This document shows positions 35,436 through 46,382 of a DNA stretch of 64,000 nt, piece by piece. Every line of letters begins with the position of its first letter. The first letter of the stretch is position 1. The DNA is from Phyllobacterium sp. YR531 (GTDB taxonomy: Bacteria > Pseudomonadota > Alphaproteobacteria > Rhizobiales > Rhizobiaceae). Position numbers and translations under genes: made by a program. The notes beneath the pieces were generated by a model. The model ran no database searches and had not been told where the DNA came from. It saw only the letters and a program-made list of their open reading frames with translations. The DNA lies in contig NZ_AKIZ01000035.1 in NCBI RefSeq assembly GCF_000282595.1, positions 248,001-312,000 of the forward strand, written 5' to 3'.

Positions 35436-36176
35436 AGTAAATGAACGCACCGTGGCGGATGAAGCGCGCGCGCTTCAGGCCCGCTACGGAAATCTTGAAC
35501 CGGTCGATATAATCGAGCTGGCGGTAGATCATTTGTTCAATGAAGAAATTGCTGTCGTTTCATCATTCGGCGCTGAATCCTCGGTGCTGCTGCATCTTAT
35601 TGCTCAGGTAGACCGCGCCACTCCTGTATTGTTTTTGGAAACCGGAAAGCACTTTCCTGCAACCCTTCGCTATCGCGATGAGCTTGTCGGCGAGCTTGGA
35701 ATGACGGATGTCCATGATATCCATCCCCTGCAGCAAAGCCTCAAGGATGAAGATCCCTATGGCGCCATGTCCATGACCAACAAGGATCGCTGCTGCTATC
35801 TTCGCAAGGTCGAGCCGATGGCTCGTGCCGTTGCCCCTTACCGGGCATGGATGACTGGACGCAAGCAGTTTCAGGCATCGACGCGCAATGCATTGCCGGT
35901 GTTTGAATCGGTAGGTGAGCGCATTCGCATTAACCCACTGGCGCAATGGACATCGGCAGACCTGCAAAACTATATGGTCACCAACCACCTGCCGCCGCAC
36001 CCATTGGTGGCGGAAGGCTATCGTTCAATCGGCTGCATGCCCTGCACGCAGCCGGTGAAGGAAGGCGAAGATGCGCGCTCCGGGCGTTGGGCTGGCAGTG
36101 ACAAGACTGAATGCGGTATCCACCTGACGGGCCTTACCGATCAATTGAGCAATATTTCCCTGACGGATTCGAATTT

Positions 36177-36180
<4 letters not shown>
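35425..36180 (+). CDS. cysH: Assimilatory APS reductase
   Basis: 251 residues. It has the ATP-sulfurylase-like PP-loop variant VSSFGAESSVLLHL, the cluster cysteines CC (KDRCCYLRKVEPM) and C-x2-C (GCMPCTQPV), and the catalytic C-terminal Cys in ECGIHLTGL. The CC...CxxC set binds [4Fe-4S] and marks an APS rather than PAPS reductase. ATG 35425 overlaps the end of cysI. It overlaps the next gene by ATGA. Confidence 0.94.
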
Positions 36181-37781
<1,601 letters not shown>

Positions 37782-37782
<1 letters not shown>

Positions 37783-38126
37783 TGTCTGATTCTCTGTTCA
37801 TCCACGTCACCGATCAAAAGGGTGAGCGCCATACGCTGGAGGCCCTCGAAGGCTTTCGCGTCATGGAAGTCATTCGCGATTGGGGCCTCGACATCAAGGC
37901 GGAGTGCGGCGGTGCTGCCGCTTGCGGCACGTGCCATTGCTATGTGGAGCAGGAATGGACAGAGAAGCTCTTTGCACCGCTGGATGAAGAAATTGACCAA
38001 CTCGACGTGACGTTTCACGTCGAGGAGAATTCCCGTTTATCATGCCAGCTAATCATGACTGAAGAACTGAATGGCCTGGAGATTACTCTTGCTCCAGGCA
38101 CTCAGAAAGATAGCGTAGCTGCCTGA
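37782..38126 (+). CDS. [2Fe-2S] ferredoxin
   Basis: 114 residues. It has C-x5-C-x2-C (ECGGAAACGTCHCYV) and a fourth Cys in RLSCQLIMTEELNGLEI, the adrenodoxin/ISC-type pattern. The start is GTG 37782, sharing a base with the reductase stop TAG. The tight coupling makes it the likely partner of that reductase. It could pass electrons to CysI, or serve Fe-S or P450 systems. It is convergent with the nucleoside hydrolase gene with a 2-bp gap. Confidence 0.92.
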
Positions 38127-38128
38127 CT

Positions 38129-39067
38129 CTAAGGCAGCGTTGCTATGCGCGATGTCAAAAGCTCGAAGAAGCCATCGGAATCCACATCACGAATGTAGAA
38201 CGCGTTCTTTGGGCGATCGGTAACACCCCACCAGTCAACCACTGTCATTCCAAGCGTCAACTCGTTGGAAGCATCAACCTCAACGTTGCACTCCCGGCCC
38301 GTATAAAGCTCCGGCTTAAGCAGATAGGCAATAACGTTCGGGTCGTGCAAAGGTCCGCCATCGCTGCCATATTTCTCTTCATCGAAGCGCTCGAAAAACT
38401 CCAGCAGCGCAACTGATGCATCCCCGGATTTGGTCCCCATAGCGCGGAAGCGCTCAATACGTTTGGCGGTGGTTAGAGCCTGATGCGTAACGTCGAGCGG
38501 TAGAATTACTGTTGGAATACCTGATTGCAGCACAATTTGCGCTGCCTGTGGATCAACATAGATGTTGAACTCGGCGGTTGGCGTAATATTGCCGCCCTCA
38601 AAGAAGCCACCACCCATCAAGACGATCTCTTTGATACGCGGTGCAAGGTCCGGCGCTCGCAGCAGCACAAGGGCGATGTTGGTCAGGGGGCCAAGCACGC
38701 AAAGCGTAACTGTTCCCGGCGCTTCGTTACGCAAAGTATCAATGATGAAATCAACTGCATGCTGAGGTTGTAGAGGCATGGTGGGTTCAGGCAGATCAGG
38801 ACCATCAAGGCCGGTCTTGCCGTGCACATGCTCTGCGGTGATCAAAGGGCGCATCAACGGCCGGTCAGCACCGGCAAATACACGGGTCTCCGGACGACCG
38901 GCCAGTTCAGAAATTTTACGGGCATTCACCTCGGTCAACGCAAGCGGCACATTCCCGGCTACAGCCGTAATGCCGAGTATTTCCAGTTCCGGACTGGCGA
39001 ATGCCAAAAGTATGGCCAAGGCATCGTCTTGCCCGGGATCGGTATCGATTATGATCTTACGTGCCAT
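38129..39067 (-). CDS. Inosine/uridine-preferring nucleoside hydrolase
   Basis: 312 residues. The N-terminal DTDPGQDDALAILLAFASPE supplies the Ca2+-binding Asp cluster. LCVLGPLTNIAL, VLMGGGFFEGGNITPTAEFN and HDPN-like LHDPNVIAYLL complete the IUNH signature. It releases bases from ribonucleosides. It has no signal peptide and is therefore cytoplasmic. A link to the pyrimidine catabolic locus 7 kb away is plausible for uridine use but not shown. Confidence 0.91.
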   Translation of the reverse strand: MARKIIIDTDPGQDDALAILLAFASPELEILGITAVAGNVPLALTEVNARKISELAGRPETRVFAGADRPLMRPLITAEHVHGKTGLDGPDLPEPTMPLQPQHAVDFIIDTLRNEAPGTVTLCVLGPLTNIALVLLRAPDLAPRIKEIVLMGGGFFEGGNITPTAEFNIYVDPQAAQIVLQSGIPTVILPLDVTHQALTTAKRIERFRAMGTKSGDASVALLEFFERFDEEKYGSDGGPLHDPNVIAYLLKPELYTGRECNVEVDASNELTLGMTVVDWWGVTDRPKNAFYIRDVDSDGFFELLTSRIATLP

Positions 39068-39101
39068 TTGTTGCTTTCTCTTGCTCTATATGCCGCACTC
39101 A

Positions 39102-39130
39102 CTTGAAGTCTCGTGGTCGATAGACCATAT
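39102..39130 (+). promoter_or_regulatory. Heat-shock (RpoH-like) promoter of the Hsp20 gene
   Basis: CTTGAAG (39102-39108), a 14-bp spacer and GACCATAT (39123-39130), close to the sigma-32 consensus CTTGAAA-N13-15-CCCCATNT. It ends 71 bp before the Hsp20 start codon. Confidence 0.6.
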
Positions 39131-39201
39131 CTGAGTACAGGAGCGAAATGCTGTTGAATTACGGGTTTTGCTTTAGGTCGCTTTACTAAAGGACTGCTTA
39201 G

Positions 39202-39624
39202 ATGACACGAATGACACCATTTTCAAGCCCATTGCTGCTTGGATTCGACTCGATGGAAAAAACGCTGGAGCGTATCGCCAAATCCGGCGACGGCTACCCG
39301 CCATATAATATCGAGCGTATCCGTTGCAATAATGATCGTGAGCAGCTTCGAATTATTCTCGCCGTGGCGGGGTTTTCCAGCGACGATCTTGAAGTAACCA
39401 CGGAAGACAACCAGCTGATCATCAGGGGCCGCCAGGCCGATGAAGAAGCACGTGAATATTTGCATCGCGGCATCGCTGCCCGCCAGTTTCAGCGCATTTT
39501 CGTTCTTGCAGATGGAATGCGGGTCAGTAATGCCGCTTTGAAGAATGGGCTTTTGTCGATTGATCTTGATCGGCCGGAACCCGAACGATTGGTCAAGCGC
39601 ATAAACATTGCGGTTGAAGACTAA
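39202..39624 (+). CDS. Hsp20/alpha-crystallin family small heat-shock protein
   Basis: 140 residues. It opens PLLLGFDSMEKTLERI and YPPYNIERI, then the alpha-crystallin domain with LAVAGFSSDDLEVTTEDNQL, IRGRQ, and NAALKNGLLSIDLDRPEPE near the end, typical of IbpA/HspA-type holdases. It binds unfolded proteins in the cytoplasm. The upstream RpoH-like promoter fits the family. It precedes DUF1150, the usual rhizobial pair. Confidence 0.93.
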   Translation: MTRMTPFSSPLLLGFDSMEKTLERIAKSGDGYPPYNIERIRCNNDREQLRIILAVAGFSSDDLEVTTEDNQLIIRGRQADEEAREYLHRGIAARQFQRIFVLADGMRVSNAALKNGLLSIDLDRPEPERLVKRINIAVED

Positions 39625-39679
39625 TCACGGCTCTAACGGGACAGGGCTCATGAGAGACTGTCCAAATAAGGAGGCTATA

Positions 39680-39925
39680 ATGCAAGCGAATCCTCTGACA
39701 GAACTTGAATTCTCCCGTCTTGGCTCCGGTCAGGTTGCGTACCTGCGTAAGGTCAAGACAGATGATCTCGCCACCAGTTTTCCGGCCCTTCCGCCGATGA
39801 CGCCAGGTGTTGAGCTCTGGGCGCTTTTTGCTGCCAATGGCGATCCTATCGTGCTTTCCGATGAACGCGACAATGTTCTTGTCGGCGCTCAGGAACATGA
39901 GTTGCGCACGGTAATGCTGCAGTAA
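39680..39925 (+). CDS. DUF1150 family protein
   Basis: 81 residues. The core LGSGQVAYLRKVKTDDL, then LWALFAANGDPIVLSDERDN matches DUF1150, a small family that follows Hsp20 genes in Rhizobiales. Its role is unknown. ATG 39680 follows a strong AAGGAGG, which fixes the start; the frame runs 24 codons upstream into the hsp20 end. The 55-bp gap implies cotranscription with hsp20. Confidence 0.88.
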   Translation: MQANPLTELEFSRLGSGQVAYLRKVKTDDLATSFPALPPMTPGVELWALFAANGDPIVLSDERDNVLVGAQEHELRTVMLQ

Positions 39926-39930
39926 TCGCC

Positions 39931-39980
39931 TAAGCAATTTCAGGAAAAGTGGAAACCGGTTTTCCGTCCGGAATTGCGTA
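39931..39980. repeat. Rhizobiales-type intergenic repeat
   Basis: A 50-bp unit begins TAAGCAATTTCAGG and ends CCGGAATTGCGTA. It has nested inverted arms: CAATTTC with GGAATTG, and GGAAAA (39943-39948) with TTTTCC. I recognise this as a widespread short repeat of Rhizobiales intergenic DNA. It lies between DUF1150 and the convergent pncB, so it may also act as a transcript end. Confidence 0.55.
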
Positions 39981-39998
39981 GATTGGAAACCGCGTGGG

Positions 39999-41306
39999 TC
40001 AGACTTTGACAGTCTGCTCCACGCGGTCTTCTGCGCCGAAAATTTCCAGATAGCGTTTGATTTCCGAAGGTTCGCCCGTGGCCTTCTTCGGATTGTCCGA
40101 AAGCTTCACTGCCGGACGCCCATTCGCATAACTCACCTTGCAGACAAGCGAAATCGCATTCAACTGATCGTTGAAGCGTGGGGCGCAGTCCTCGAAGTCA
40201 TTGGTCAGGTTGGTGCCCCAACCGAAGCTCATGCGGACCTTGCCGTCAAAATGCCTGTAGGTTTCTTCAATCGTATCGACATCAAGACCGTCAGAAAACA
40301 CCAGCAATTTTTCGCGGGGGTCTTTCCCCTTTGATTTCCACCAGGCCAGAATTTTCTCACCGCCTTCAATGGGCGGTGCGCTGTCCGGACGAAAGCCGGT
40401 CCAGTCTGCCACCCAGTCCGGCGCGTCTCGCAGGAACGCCGCTGTTCCGAACGCGTCCGGCAACACGATGAGAAGGTTGCCGCCATAGTAGCGGTTCCAA
40501 TCTTGAAGCACTTGGTATGGTGATGCCAGCAACTCCTCGCGGTTCTTGCTCAAAGCCGCCAAGACCATGGGCAGCTCATGCGCATTGGTGCCGAGAGCTT
40601 CCAGATCATTGTCCATCGCCATCAACACATTGCTTGTGCCGGTAAAGGACGCCCCGATCCCTTCTTTCAAGGCCTCAACGCACCAGCGCTGCCACAGGAA
40701 TGAATGGCGGCGGCGTGTGCCGAAGTCGGAAATCCGGATATCAGGCAGTGACTGGAGTCGCTCGACTTTCGTCCACATCTTTGCTTTGGCGCGGGCATAA
40801 AGCACATCCAGCTCAAACCGGCCCATTTTTTTCATCGCGGCGCGGGAGCGAAGTTCATTGATGATGGTCAACGCCGGAATTTCCCACATCGTGGTGTACA
40901 TCCATGGGCCATGGAAATTCAGTTCATACTGGCCGTCACGTTTGACCAGCTCATATTCCGGCAATTGAAAGTTCGCCAGCCAGCTAAGGAAATCCGGCTC
41001 AAATATCTGGCGTTTGCCGTAAAACGTATTACCGCCAAGCCAGATCATTTCCTTTTTGGAGAAGCGAATCTCGCGAGCGTGATCAAGCTGTTCGCGCAAT
41101 TCCTGCTCGTCAATCTCATCACCCAGCCGTACTTTGGTGGTGCGGTTGATGAGTGTGAAAGTTGCATCGACCTTGGGATAAACACCCCATATCATCTGTA
41201 GCATGAGGAGTTTGTAGAAGTCCGTATCGAGAAGACTCCGGACGATGGGGTCCAGTTTCCATGTATGATTGAAAACACGCCGGGCTATATCGGTCTTGGT
41301 CGCCAT
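39999..41306 (-). CDS. pncB: Nicotinate phosphoribosyltransferase
   Basis: 435 residues. It opens with [20 protein letters not shown], continues with the substrate loop around [18 protein letters not shown] and GTSNVLMA, and includes [14 protein letters not shown] and [11 protein letters not shown] for phosphoribosyl binding. It makes nicotinate mononucleotide from nicotinate in the NAD salvage pathway. It is a single gene, convergent with DUF1150. An inverted repeat lies 28 bp upstream of its start. Confidence 0.95.
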   Translation of the reverse strand: MATKTDIARRVFNHTWKLDPIVRSLLDTDFYKLLMLQMIWGVYPKVDATFTLINRTTKVRLGDEIDEQELREQLDHAREIRFSKKEMIWLGGNTFYGKRQIFEPDFLSWLANFQLPEYELVKRDGQYELNFHGPWMYTTMWEIPALTIINELRSRAAMKKMGRFELDVLYARAKAKMWTKVERLQSLPDIRISDFGTRRRHSFLWQRWCVEALKEGIGASFTGTSNVLMAMDNDLEALGTNAHELPMVLAALSKNREELLASPYQVLQDWNRYYGGNLLIVLPDAFGTAAFLRDAPDWVADWTGFRPDSAPPIEGGEKILAWWKSKGKDPREKLLVFSDGLDVDTIEETYRHFDGKVRMSFGWGTNLTNDFEDCAPRFNDQLNAISLVCKVSYANGRPAVKLSDNPKKATGEPSEIKRYLEIFGAEDRVEQTVKV

Positions 41307-41727
41307 CGAATGCTATCCTTGCGAATATGTCGCCAGTGGTTTGATTCTAACATTCGCGCCCCGTTTCGATCACGCCCGTAGCGAATGTTAGGATCAGACC
41401 ACTGTTAAGTTTATGGTTCTAGTGGAGTTTACAAATTTGACATTTGCATAAGGCCATTGGCCAGCGAGAGACAAGCGTCAAATTCCTCCACCAGCCATGT
41501 TGCACGGCAGGACAGTGTCATCAAGAAGTGCAATTGATAAACTTGAATTATGCGGCAAAGTTGAATGACGCCGCTCTATTAAATCTTTGTAATCTCACCG
41601 ATTTGTCATTAACGGCGACATCAAAGCGCTTTATTCTCTCCCACAGATAAGTTGTTCGCTGTGGAACGCAGGTGCAGCTATAATGATTTTGCTGGCTCCC
41701 TGAGCGGAACCGGCCTTGGAGTGTTGG
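41307..41727. other. 421-bp divergent region between pncB and the RND operon
   Basis: No convincing coding sequence. The region holds the 71-bp inverted repeat at 41334-41404. A TATAAT at 41679-41684 could serve the RND operon, but no good -35 box at the right distance was found. A frame of 68 codons at 41444-41650 lacks a ribosome site and family resemblance. Confidence 0.4.
41334..41404. repeat. Long inverted repeat upstream of pncB
   Basis: Arms of 24 nt at 41334-41357 (starts CAGTGGTTTGATTC) and 41381-41404 (ends CAGACCACTG) are separated by 23 nt. 22 of 24 pairs are Watson-Crick and the other two would be U-G wobbles in a plus-strand RNA. It may be a dispersed palindromic repeat or a cis-acting RNA hairpin. 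Confidence 0.65.
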
Positions 41728-42897
41728 ATGAAGGTCTGGAAACAAATTCTTGTTGCTGCCGTGGTTCTGGTGGGTGCCGGATCTGGCTGGCTGTACTTTT
41801 TTCCCGGCTCCAATGAACTGCTGAAGAAGGCCGGCGTTGATCCGACTTCAACTGCCACGACTGAACCCGCTGCCGGATCGGGCAGGCGTGGGGGCGGGCA
41901 GGGGACGCCGCTTGTGGTTGTAAAGGCGGCTACCGACGCCAAAATCAATGACCGGCTATCAGCAATCGGAACCGGCAAGGCCAAGAGCTCCGTATCGGTT
42001 ACGCCGTTTTCTGCTGGCCGAATGACAGAATTGCTCGTTCAGTCAGGCTCCAAGGTGATGGCCGGAGATGTCATTGCCAAGCTTGATTCCGAAGCCGAAA
42101 TGATTATCGCGGAAAAGACCCGCACCGCGCTCAAGGATGCACAGAACAAACTGAAACGCGCTGAAAATTTGAGCACGACCAACACGGTTTCGGCGGTCCA
42201 GGTATCTGATGCCGAGCTTGCCGTAGAGAATGCCGCGCTTGATGTACGCGAAGCAGAACTGGCGCTTGATCGCCGCGATATCAAGGCGCCGATTAGCGGT
42301 ATTGTCGGTATCCTGCCGGTTAATGCAGGCAATTACATTACGCTTTCAACCCAGGTTGCAACGATTGACGACCGATCCGAAGTGCTGGTGGATTTTTGGG
42401 TGCCGGAGCGTTTCGCTCCGCTTCTGACCATCGGCGCTCCGGTATCGGCAAGCTCGATTGCCCGTCCGGGAGAGATGTTCCAGGGTTCGGTAAGTGCCAT
42501 CGACAGCCGGGTAGATCCTGCAAGCCGCACTCTGCATGTGCAGGCACGGATAACCAATCCGAAAGACACTTTGCGCGAAGGCATGGCGTTTCAGATTACC
42601 ATCGCATTTCCCGGCGATACTTACTCCGCAGTTGATCCGCTGGCGATCCAATGGGGAACGGATGGTGCTTATGTCTGGAAAATTGCAGATAACAAGGCGA
42701 GCCGGGTTCAGGTTCGGATTGTTCAGCGAAATGCATCCAATGTTCTTGTCGATGCGGACATCAAGCCGGGCGACGAGATTGTTGCGGAAGGTGTGCAGTC
42801 AGTGCGCGAGGGTGGACTTGTCCAGATAAAGGGACAACCAGCGCCTAAACAGAATACGGATGCGAGGCCGCTTGCCTCTGCCGGAGAAGCTGGCTGA
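41728..42897 (+). CDS. RND efflux periplasmic adaptor
   Basis: 389 residues. An uncleaved or weak N-terminal membrane segment (ILVAAVVLVGAGSGWLYFF) anchors it. It has a lipoyl half-motif (VQSGSKVMAGDVIAKLDSEA), an alpha-helical hairpin (about 105-165), the second lipoyl half (RRDIKAPISGIVGI), and beta-barrel and membrane-proximal domains ending in GDEIVAEGVQSVREGG. It links the pump at 42908 to an outer-membrane channel. No TolC-type gene is nearby. GGAG lies 8 nt upstream of the start. Confidence 0.91.
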   Translation: MKVWKQILVAAVVLVGAGSGWLYFFPGSNELLKKAGVDPTSTATTEPAAGSGRRGGGQGTPLVVVKAATDAKINDRLSAIGTGKAKSSVSVTPFSAGRMTELLVQSGSKVMAGDVIAKLDSEAEMIIAEKTRTALKDAQNKLKRAENLSTTNTVSAVQVSDAELAVENAALDVREAELALDRRDIKAPISGIVGILPVNAGNYITLSTQVATIDDRSEVLVDFWVPERFAPLLTIGAPVSASSIARPGEMFQGSVSAIDSRVDPASRTLHVQARITNPKDTLREGMAFQITIAFPGDTYSAVDPLAIQWGTDGAYVWKIADNKASRVQVRIVQRNASNVLVDADIKPGDEIVAEGVQSVREGGLVQIKGQPAPKQNTDARPLASAGEAG

Positions 42898-42907
42898 GGG
42901 TGGGTCT

Positions 42908-45900
42908 GTGACAACACAAAGCAATAATTCGGATACGAGCTTTACCGCCCTTTTCATCCGGCGCCCGGTCATGGCGCTTGTGCTCAATGCCTTGATTGTC
43001 GTGGCTGGTTTGGCCGCCTATTACGGCGTCGATGTCCGCGAACTTCCGGACGTTGACCGCCCGGTTGTCACCGTTTCCACGGATTTCGAATCCGCTGCTG
43101 CTGAAACAGTTGACCGGGAGTTGACCTCTGCAATTGAGGGCGCGGTTTCCCGTGTTTCGGGCGTCAAATCCATCTCGTCTAGCTCGTCATTCGGCAGCAG
43201 TAGGGTTACTGTCGAATTCAATGATGGCGTGGATCTGAATGTTGCTGCCGCCGACATGCGCGACGCGATCAGCCGCATTACCAATACCCTGCCGGAGCAG
43301 GCGGATCCGCCGCGGATCGTTAAGGCGGATGCTAACTCCGATGCGGTCATGCGGCTTGCCGTAACGTCTGACACGATGGCCGTGGAAGATATGACGGTTC
43401 TGGTCGAGGATCAGATCGAAGATGTGCTCGCATCTGTTCCCGGCGTTGCCGATGTGCAGATAAATGGTGACCGCAACAAGATTTTCCGTATCGATATTGA
43501 TCAGGGCAAGCTTGCCAGCCTTGGCATGAACGTTGCCGATATTCGCAATGCGCTGACCACCATGGCCTTTGACACGCCGGCGGGGCAGCTCAACAGCAAT
43601 GACCAGAGCATCGTTGTGCGAGCAACGGCGCCCGTCACCACGCCGGAAGAATTTGAAAACATCATTATCAAGGGCCAGACGAAGATACGCGATGTCGCCA
43701 CGGTCACGCTTGGTCCCGACATCGGCACTTCCAGCTTGCGGGCAAATGGCAAAACCGGCATCGGCCTTGGCATTATCCGTCAGGCGCAGTCCAACACATT
43801 GGATATTTCAACCGGCGTGCGTGCTGCCGTTGCCCAGCTTCAGCAAACCTTGCCTGAAGGCGTTGATATTCGTGTTACCAGCGATGATGCAGACTTCATC
43901 AATGGTGCTGTGCATGAGGTGGAGATAGCGCTTGCCGCATCTGTCATCATCATCATTGCCATCATTTACCTGTTCCTTTGGGATATTCGCGCAACCTTGA
44001 TTCCCGCTGTCAGCATGCCTGTCGCATTGATTGGCACAATTTCGGCGATTTATCTGGCGGGCTTCTCCATCAACATTCTGACGCTCCTCGCTCTGGTGCT
44101 GGCGACCGGTCTGGTCGTGGACGACGCGATTGTCGTGCTTGAGAACATTGTTCGCCGCCGTAATCAGGGTATGGGCCCGCGTGCCGCCGCAGTGCTTGGC
44201 ACACAGGAAGTGTTCTTCGCAGTTATCGCAACCACCGTTACCCTTGCTGCCGTCTTCGTGCCCTTGTCATTCCTGCCCGGACAGACGGGTGGTCTGTTCC
44301 GTGAGTTTGGCTTCGTTCTGGCAATCTGCGTGCTGCTTTCGGCAGTCGTGGCCCTAACCCTGTGTCCAATGCTTGCCTCGCGTCTTTTAAGTGCAAGCGA
44401 GGCGAGTCATCACGAAGTCGCTCACGCTCCCGGCATTGTCGGACGTGCGGGCAATCGTCTTGGCGGCTGGTACAAAACCTTGTTGCACGCTTGTCTTGCT
44501 GGGCCGTGGATCGTGGTTGTGGTGTCCATCCTATTTGCGGGAGCCGCATTTGGTGCGTTCTCGCTTCTAAAGCAGGAATTGACCCCTTCTGAAGATCGCG
44601 CCGCTGCATTCCTGCGTATCACGGCGCCTCAGGGCGTTAGCCTCGAATACCTGAATGATGAGATGCGTCAGATCGAGACTTTGATCCAGCCTTTGCGGGA
44701 TTCCGGCGAAATTGAAAATACATTCTCCATTGCTGGTCAGAACGGAAATACCAATCGCGGCTTTATGGTTCTCAGCCTTGCCAATTGGAAAGCGCGCGCG
44801 AGAACGCAGCAGGAGATTGTTTCAGACGTTTCAAGGCGTGTCCGCGCTGTTCCCGGTATTCAGGTCTTCGCGTCGCAACCAAATTCGCTCGGCATTCGCG
44901 GTGCGGGCAATGGTTTGCAGTTTGCAGTTGTGGGCACAAGCTATGCTGAACTCGGCAAAACCGCTGCCAAAATCGTTACCGAACTGGAAAAGGATCGCCG
45001 GTTTGATCGCCCGCGTCTGACAAACGAACCGACGCAACCGCAATTGGCTGTCACGATTGACCGTGAGCGTGCTTCGGACCTCGGCATCGATATTACCGGT
45101 CTGGCTGAAGCATTACAGTCTGTGCTTGATGGCTACAAAATCGGTTCCGTCTATATTGAGGATCGCAGCTTTGACGTAAAACTTGTATCCACGACCAACC
45201 CGATCAACGATCCCACCGATCTGGAAAACGTCTTCCTGCGCACGCAGGATGGGCGTTTCGTGCCCATGTCCACCATTGCCAAGTTGACGGAAGTCGCGGT
45301 TCCGCCAGCGTTGACCCGTGAGCAGCAGATGCGGTCGGTTGCCATCACTGCAAGTCTATCTCCAGACTTCGCTCTTGGCGACGCCTATGCGGAAGCCCAG
45401 ACAATTGCCGAGCCATTGCTCCCACCCGGCTATCGTCTCATTCCACTTGCAGAAGCTGCAACGCTTGGGGAAAACTCCTCAAGCATGATCATCACATTCG
45501 GCTTTGCCATTCTGATCATCCTTCTGGTGCTTGCTGCACAGTTCGAGAGCTTCATCAGTGCTGTTATTGTGATGGCAACAGTTCCGTTGGGCCTTGCCTG
45601 TGCGGTCTTTGCGATGGTTATGACCGGCACCAGCATGAATGTTTACAGCCAGATCGGGCTCGTACTTCTCGTCGGCATCATGGCGAAGAACGGTATTCTT
45701 ATCGTCGAGTTTGCCAATCATTTGCGCGATCAGGGTCGCAATGTGCGTCAGGCTATCGAAGAAGCCGCCACAATACGCCTGCGCCCTGTTGTAATGACAA
45801 TGCTCTGCGCGATTCTTGGTGGCGTTCCGCTGGTGCTCGCCAGTGGTGCAGGGGCCGAAGCCCGTATCGCTCTCGGTTGGGTCATTGTGGGTGGTCTTGG

Positions 45901-46045
45901 TCTTGCAACCGCGTCAACGCTGTTCCTCACCCCAGTCGCCTATCTGCTTCTGGCGGGTTTCTCCAAGCCGAAAGCCGAGGAAGAGGCAAGACTCCAGCGT
46001 GAATTGTTACAGGTCAGCACACGCGCACAGCTGCCAGCCGAATAA
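42908..46045 (+). CDS. RND family efflux permease
   Basis: 1045 residues with twelve membrane helices in two halves. TM1 opens LFIRRPVMALVLNALIVVAG, motif A-like PGVADVQINGD lies in the porter domain, and TM4 carries the proton-relay acids in VLATGLVVDDAIVVLENIV. The second half has LVGIMAKNGILIVEFAN. The pattern fits the hydrophobe/amphiphile exporter branch (AcrB/MexF-like). The start is GTG 42908 after GAGGGTGGG, 10 bp after the adaptor stop. The substrate is unknown; no local regulator is encoded. Confidence 0.92.
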   Translation: MTTQSNNSDTSFTALFIRRPVMALVLNALIVVAGLAAYYGVDVRELPDVDRPVVTVSTDFESAAAETVDRELTSAIEGAVSRVSGVKSISSSSSFGSSRVTVEFNDGVDLNVAAADMRDAISRITNTLPEQADPPRIVKADANSDAVMRLAVTSDTMAVEDMTVLVEDQIEDVLASVPGVADVQINGDRNKIFRIDIDQGKLASLGMNVADIRNALTTMAFDTPAGQLNSNDQSIVVRATAPVTTPEEFENIIIKGQTKIRDVATVTLGPDIGTSSLRANGKTGIGLGIIRQAQSNTLDISTGVRAAVAQLQQTLPEGVDIRVTSDDADFINGAVHEVEIALAASVIIIIAIIYLFLWDIRATLIPAVSMPVALIGTISAIYLAGFSINILTLLALVLATGLVVDDAIVVLENIVRRRNQGMGPRAAAVLGTQEVFFAVIATTVTLAAVFVPLSFLPGQTGGLFREFGFVLAICVLLSAVVALTLCPMLASRLLSASEASHHEVAHAPGIVGRAGNRLGGWYKTLLHACLAGPWIVVVVSILFAGAAFGAFSLLKQELTPSEDRAAAFLRITAPQGVSLEYLNDEMRQIETLIQPLRDSGEIENTFSIAGQNGNTNRGFMVLSLANWKARARTQQEIVSDVSRRVRAVPGIQVFASQPNSLGIRGAGNGLQFAVVGTSYAELGKTAAKIVTELEKDRRFDRPRLTNEPTQPQLAVTIDRERASDLGIDITGLAEALQSVLDGYKIGSVYIEDRSFDVKLVSTTNPINDPTDLENVFLRTQDGRFVPMSTIAKLTEVAVPPALTREQQMRSVAITASLSPDFALGDAYAEAQTIAEPLLPPGYRLIPLAEAATLGENSSSMIITFGFAILIILLVLAAQFESFISAVIVMATVPLGLACAVFAMVMTGTSMNVYSQIGLVLLVGIMAKNGILIVEFANHLRDQGRNVRQAIEEAATIRLRPVVMTMLCAILGGVPLVLASGAGAEARIALGWVIVGGLGLATASTLFLTPVAYLLLAGFSKPKAEEEARLQRELLQVSTRAQLPAE

Positions 46046-46078
46046 TTCCTCGTACTGCTATTGGAAGAATTATCATGC

Positions 46079-46190
46079 GTGGTTCGACAAGCTCACCATG
46101 AGGAATGTGGTCGCTTTCATTAGTCTACAGCTCACGAAGTCCGGTTCCATAAAGTGTATGATCTTCCTCATGGTGAGCTTGTCGAACCAC
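46079..46190. repeat. Palindromic repeat element, copy 1
   Basis: A perfect 27-bp inverted repeat: left arm 46079-46105 beginning GTGGTTCGACAAGCTCACC, right arm 46164-46190, with 58 bp between. Copy 2 at 49201-49324 has nearly the same arms but an unrelated centre. The GTTCGACAAGCTCACC core is a common alphaproteobacterial intergenic repeat. No transposase is encoded inside. Confidence 0.82.
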
Positions 46191-46242
46191 ACATAATTGA
46201 AATGTAACGAGATGAACGCTTCTCCCATAAGAACATGATTAT

Positions 46243-46277
46243 TGACCATTTGATAAAAAATTTGACCTTTTGTAAAA
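46243..46277. promoter_or_regulatory. Two RutR-like boxes upstream of preT
   Basis: TTGACCATTTGATAAA (46243-46258) matches the RutR consensus TTGACCA-NN-TGGTCAA at 12 of 14 fixed positions. TTGACCTTTTGTAAAA (46262-46277) is a weaker second copy, 19 bp on. Both lie 106-140 bp before preT. Control by the RutR-type gene at 49360 is inferred. Confidence 0.6.
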
Positions 46278-46382
46278 ATATGCCATTCTTTCCATAACGG
46301 AGCCGGACATACCGGCTCATCCTGCAAATGGCGGTGATCCACGGGAACCGGAGACTGCCACAGATATGGGAGATGCCATTTC

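Larger units (their letters stand above)
46046..46382. other. 337-bp region between the RND pump and preT
   Basis: No gene seen. It contains the perfect palindromic element at 46079-46190, two RutR-like boxes at 46243-46277, and a ribosome site GGGAGAT before preT. Confidence 0.6.

Noticed and set aside
46190-46215. A minus-strand match to the first block of the dipZ/ohr motif next to the palindromic element
   Set aside because: The second block at 22-bp spacing is absent, and the site does not face a gene at a suitable distance.
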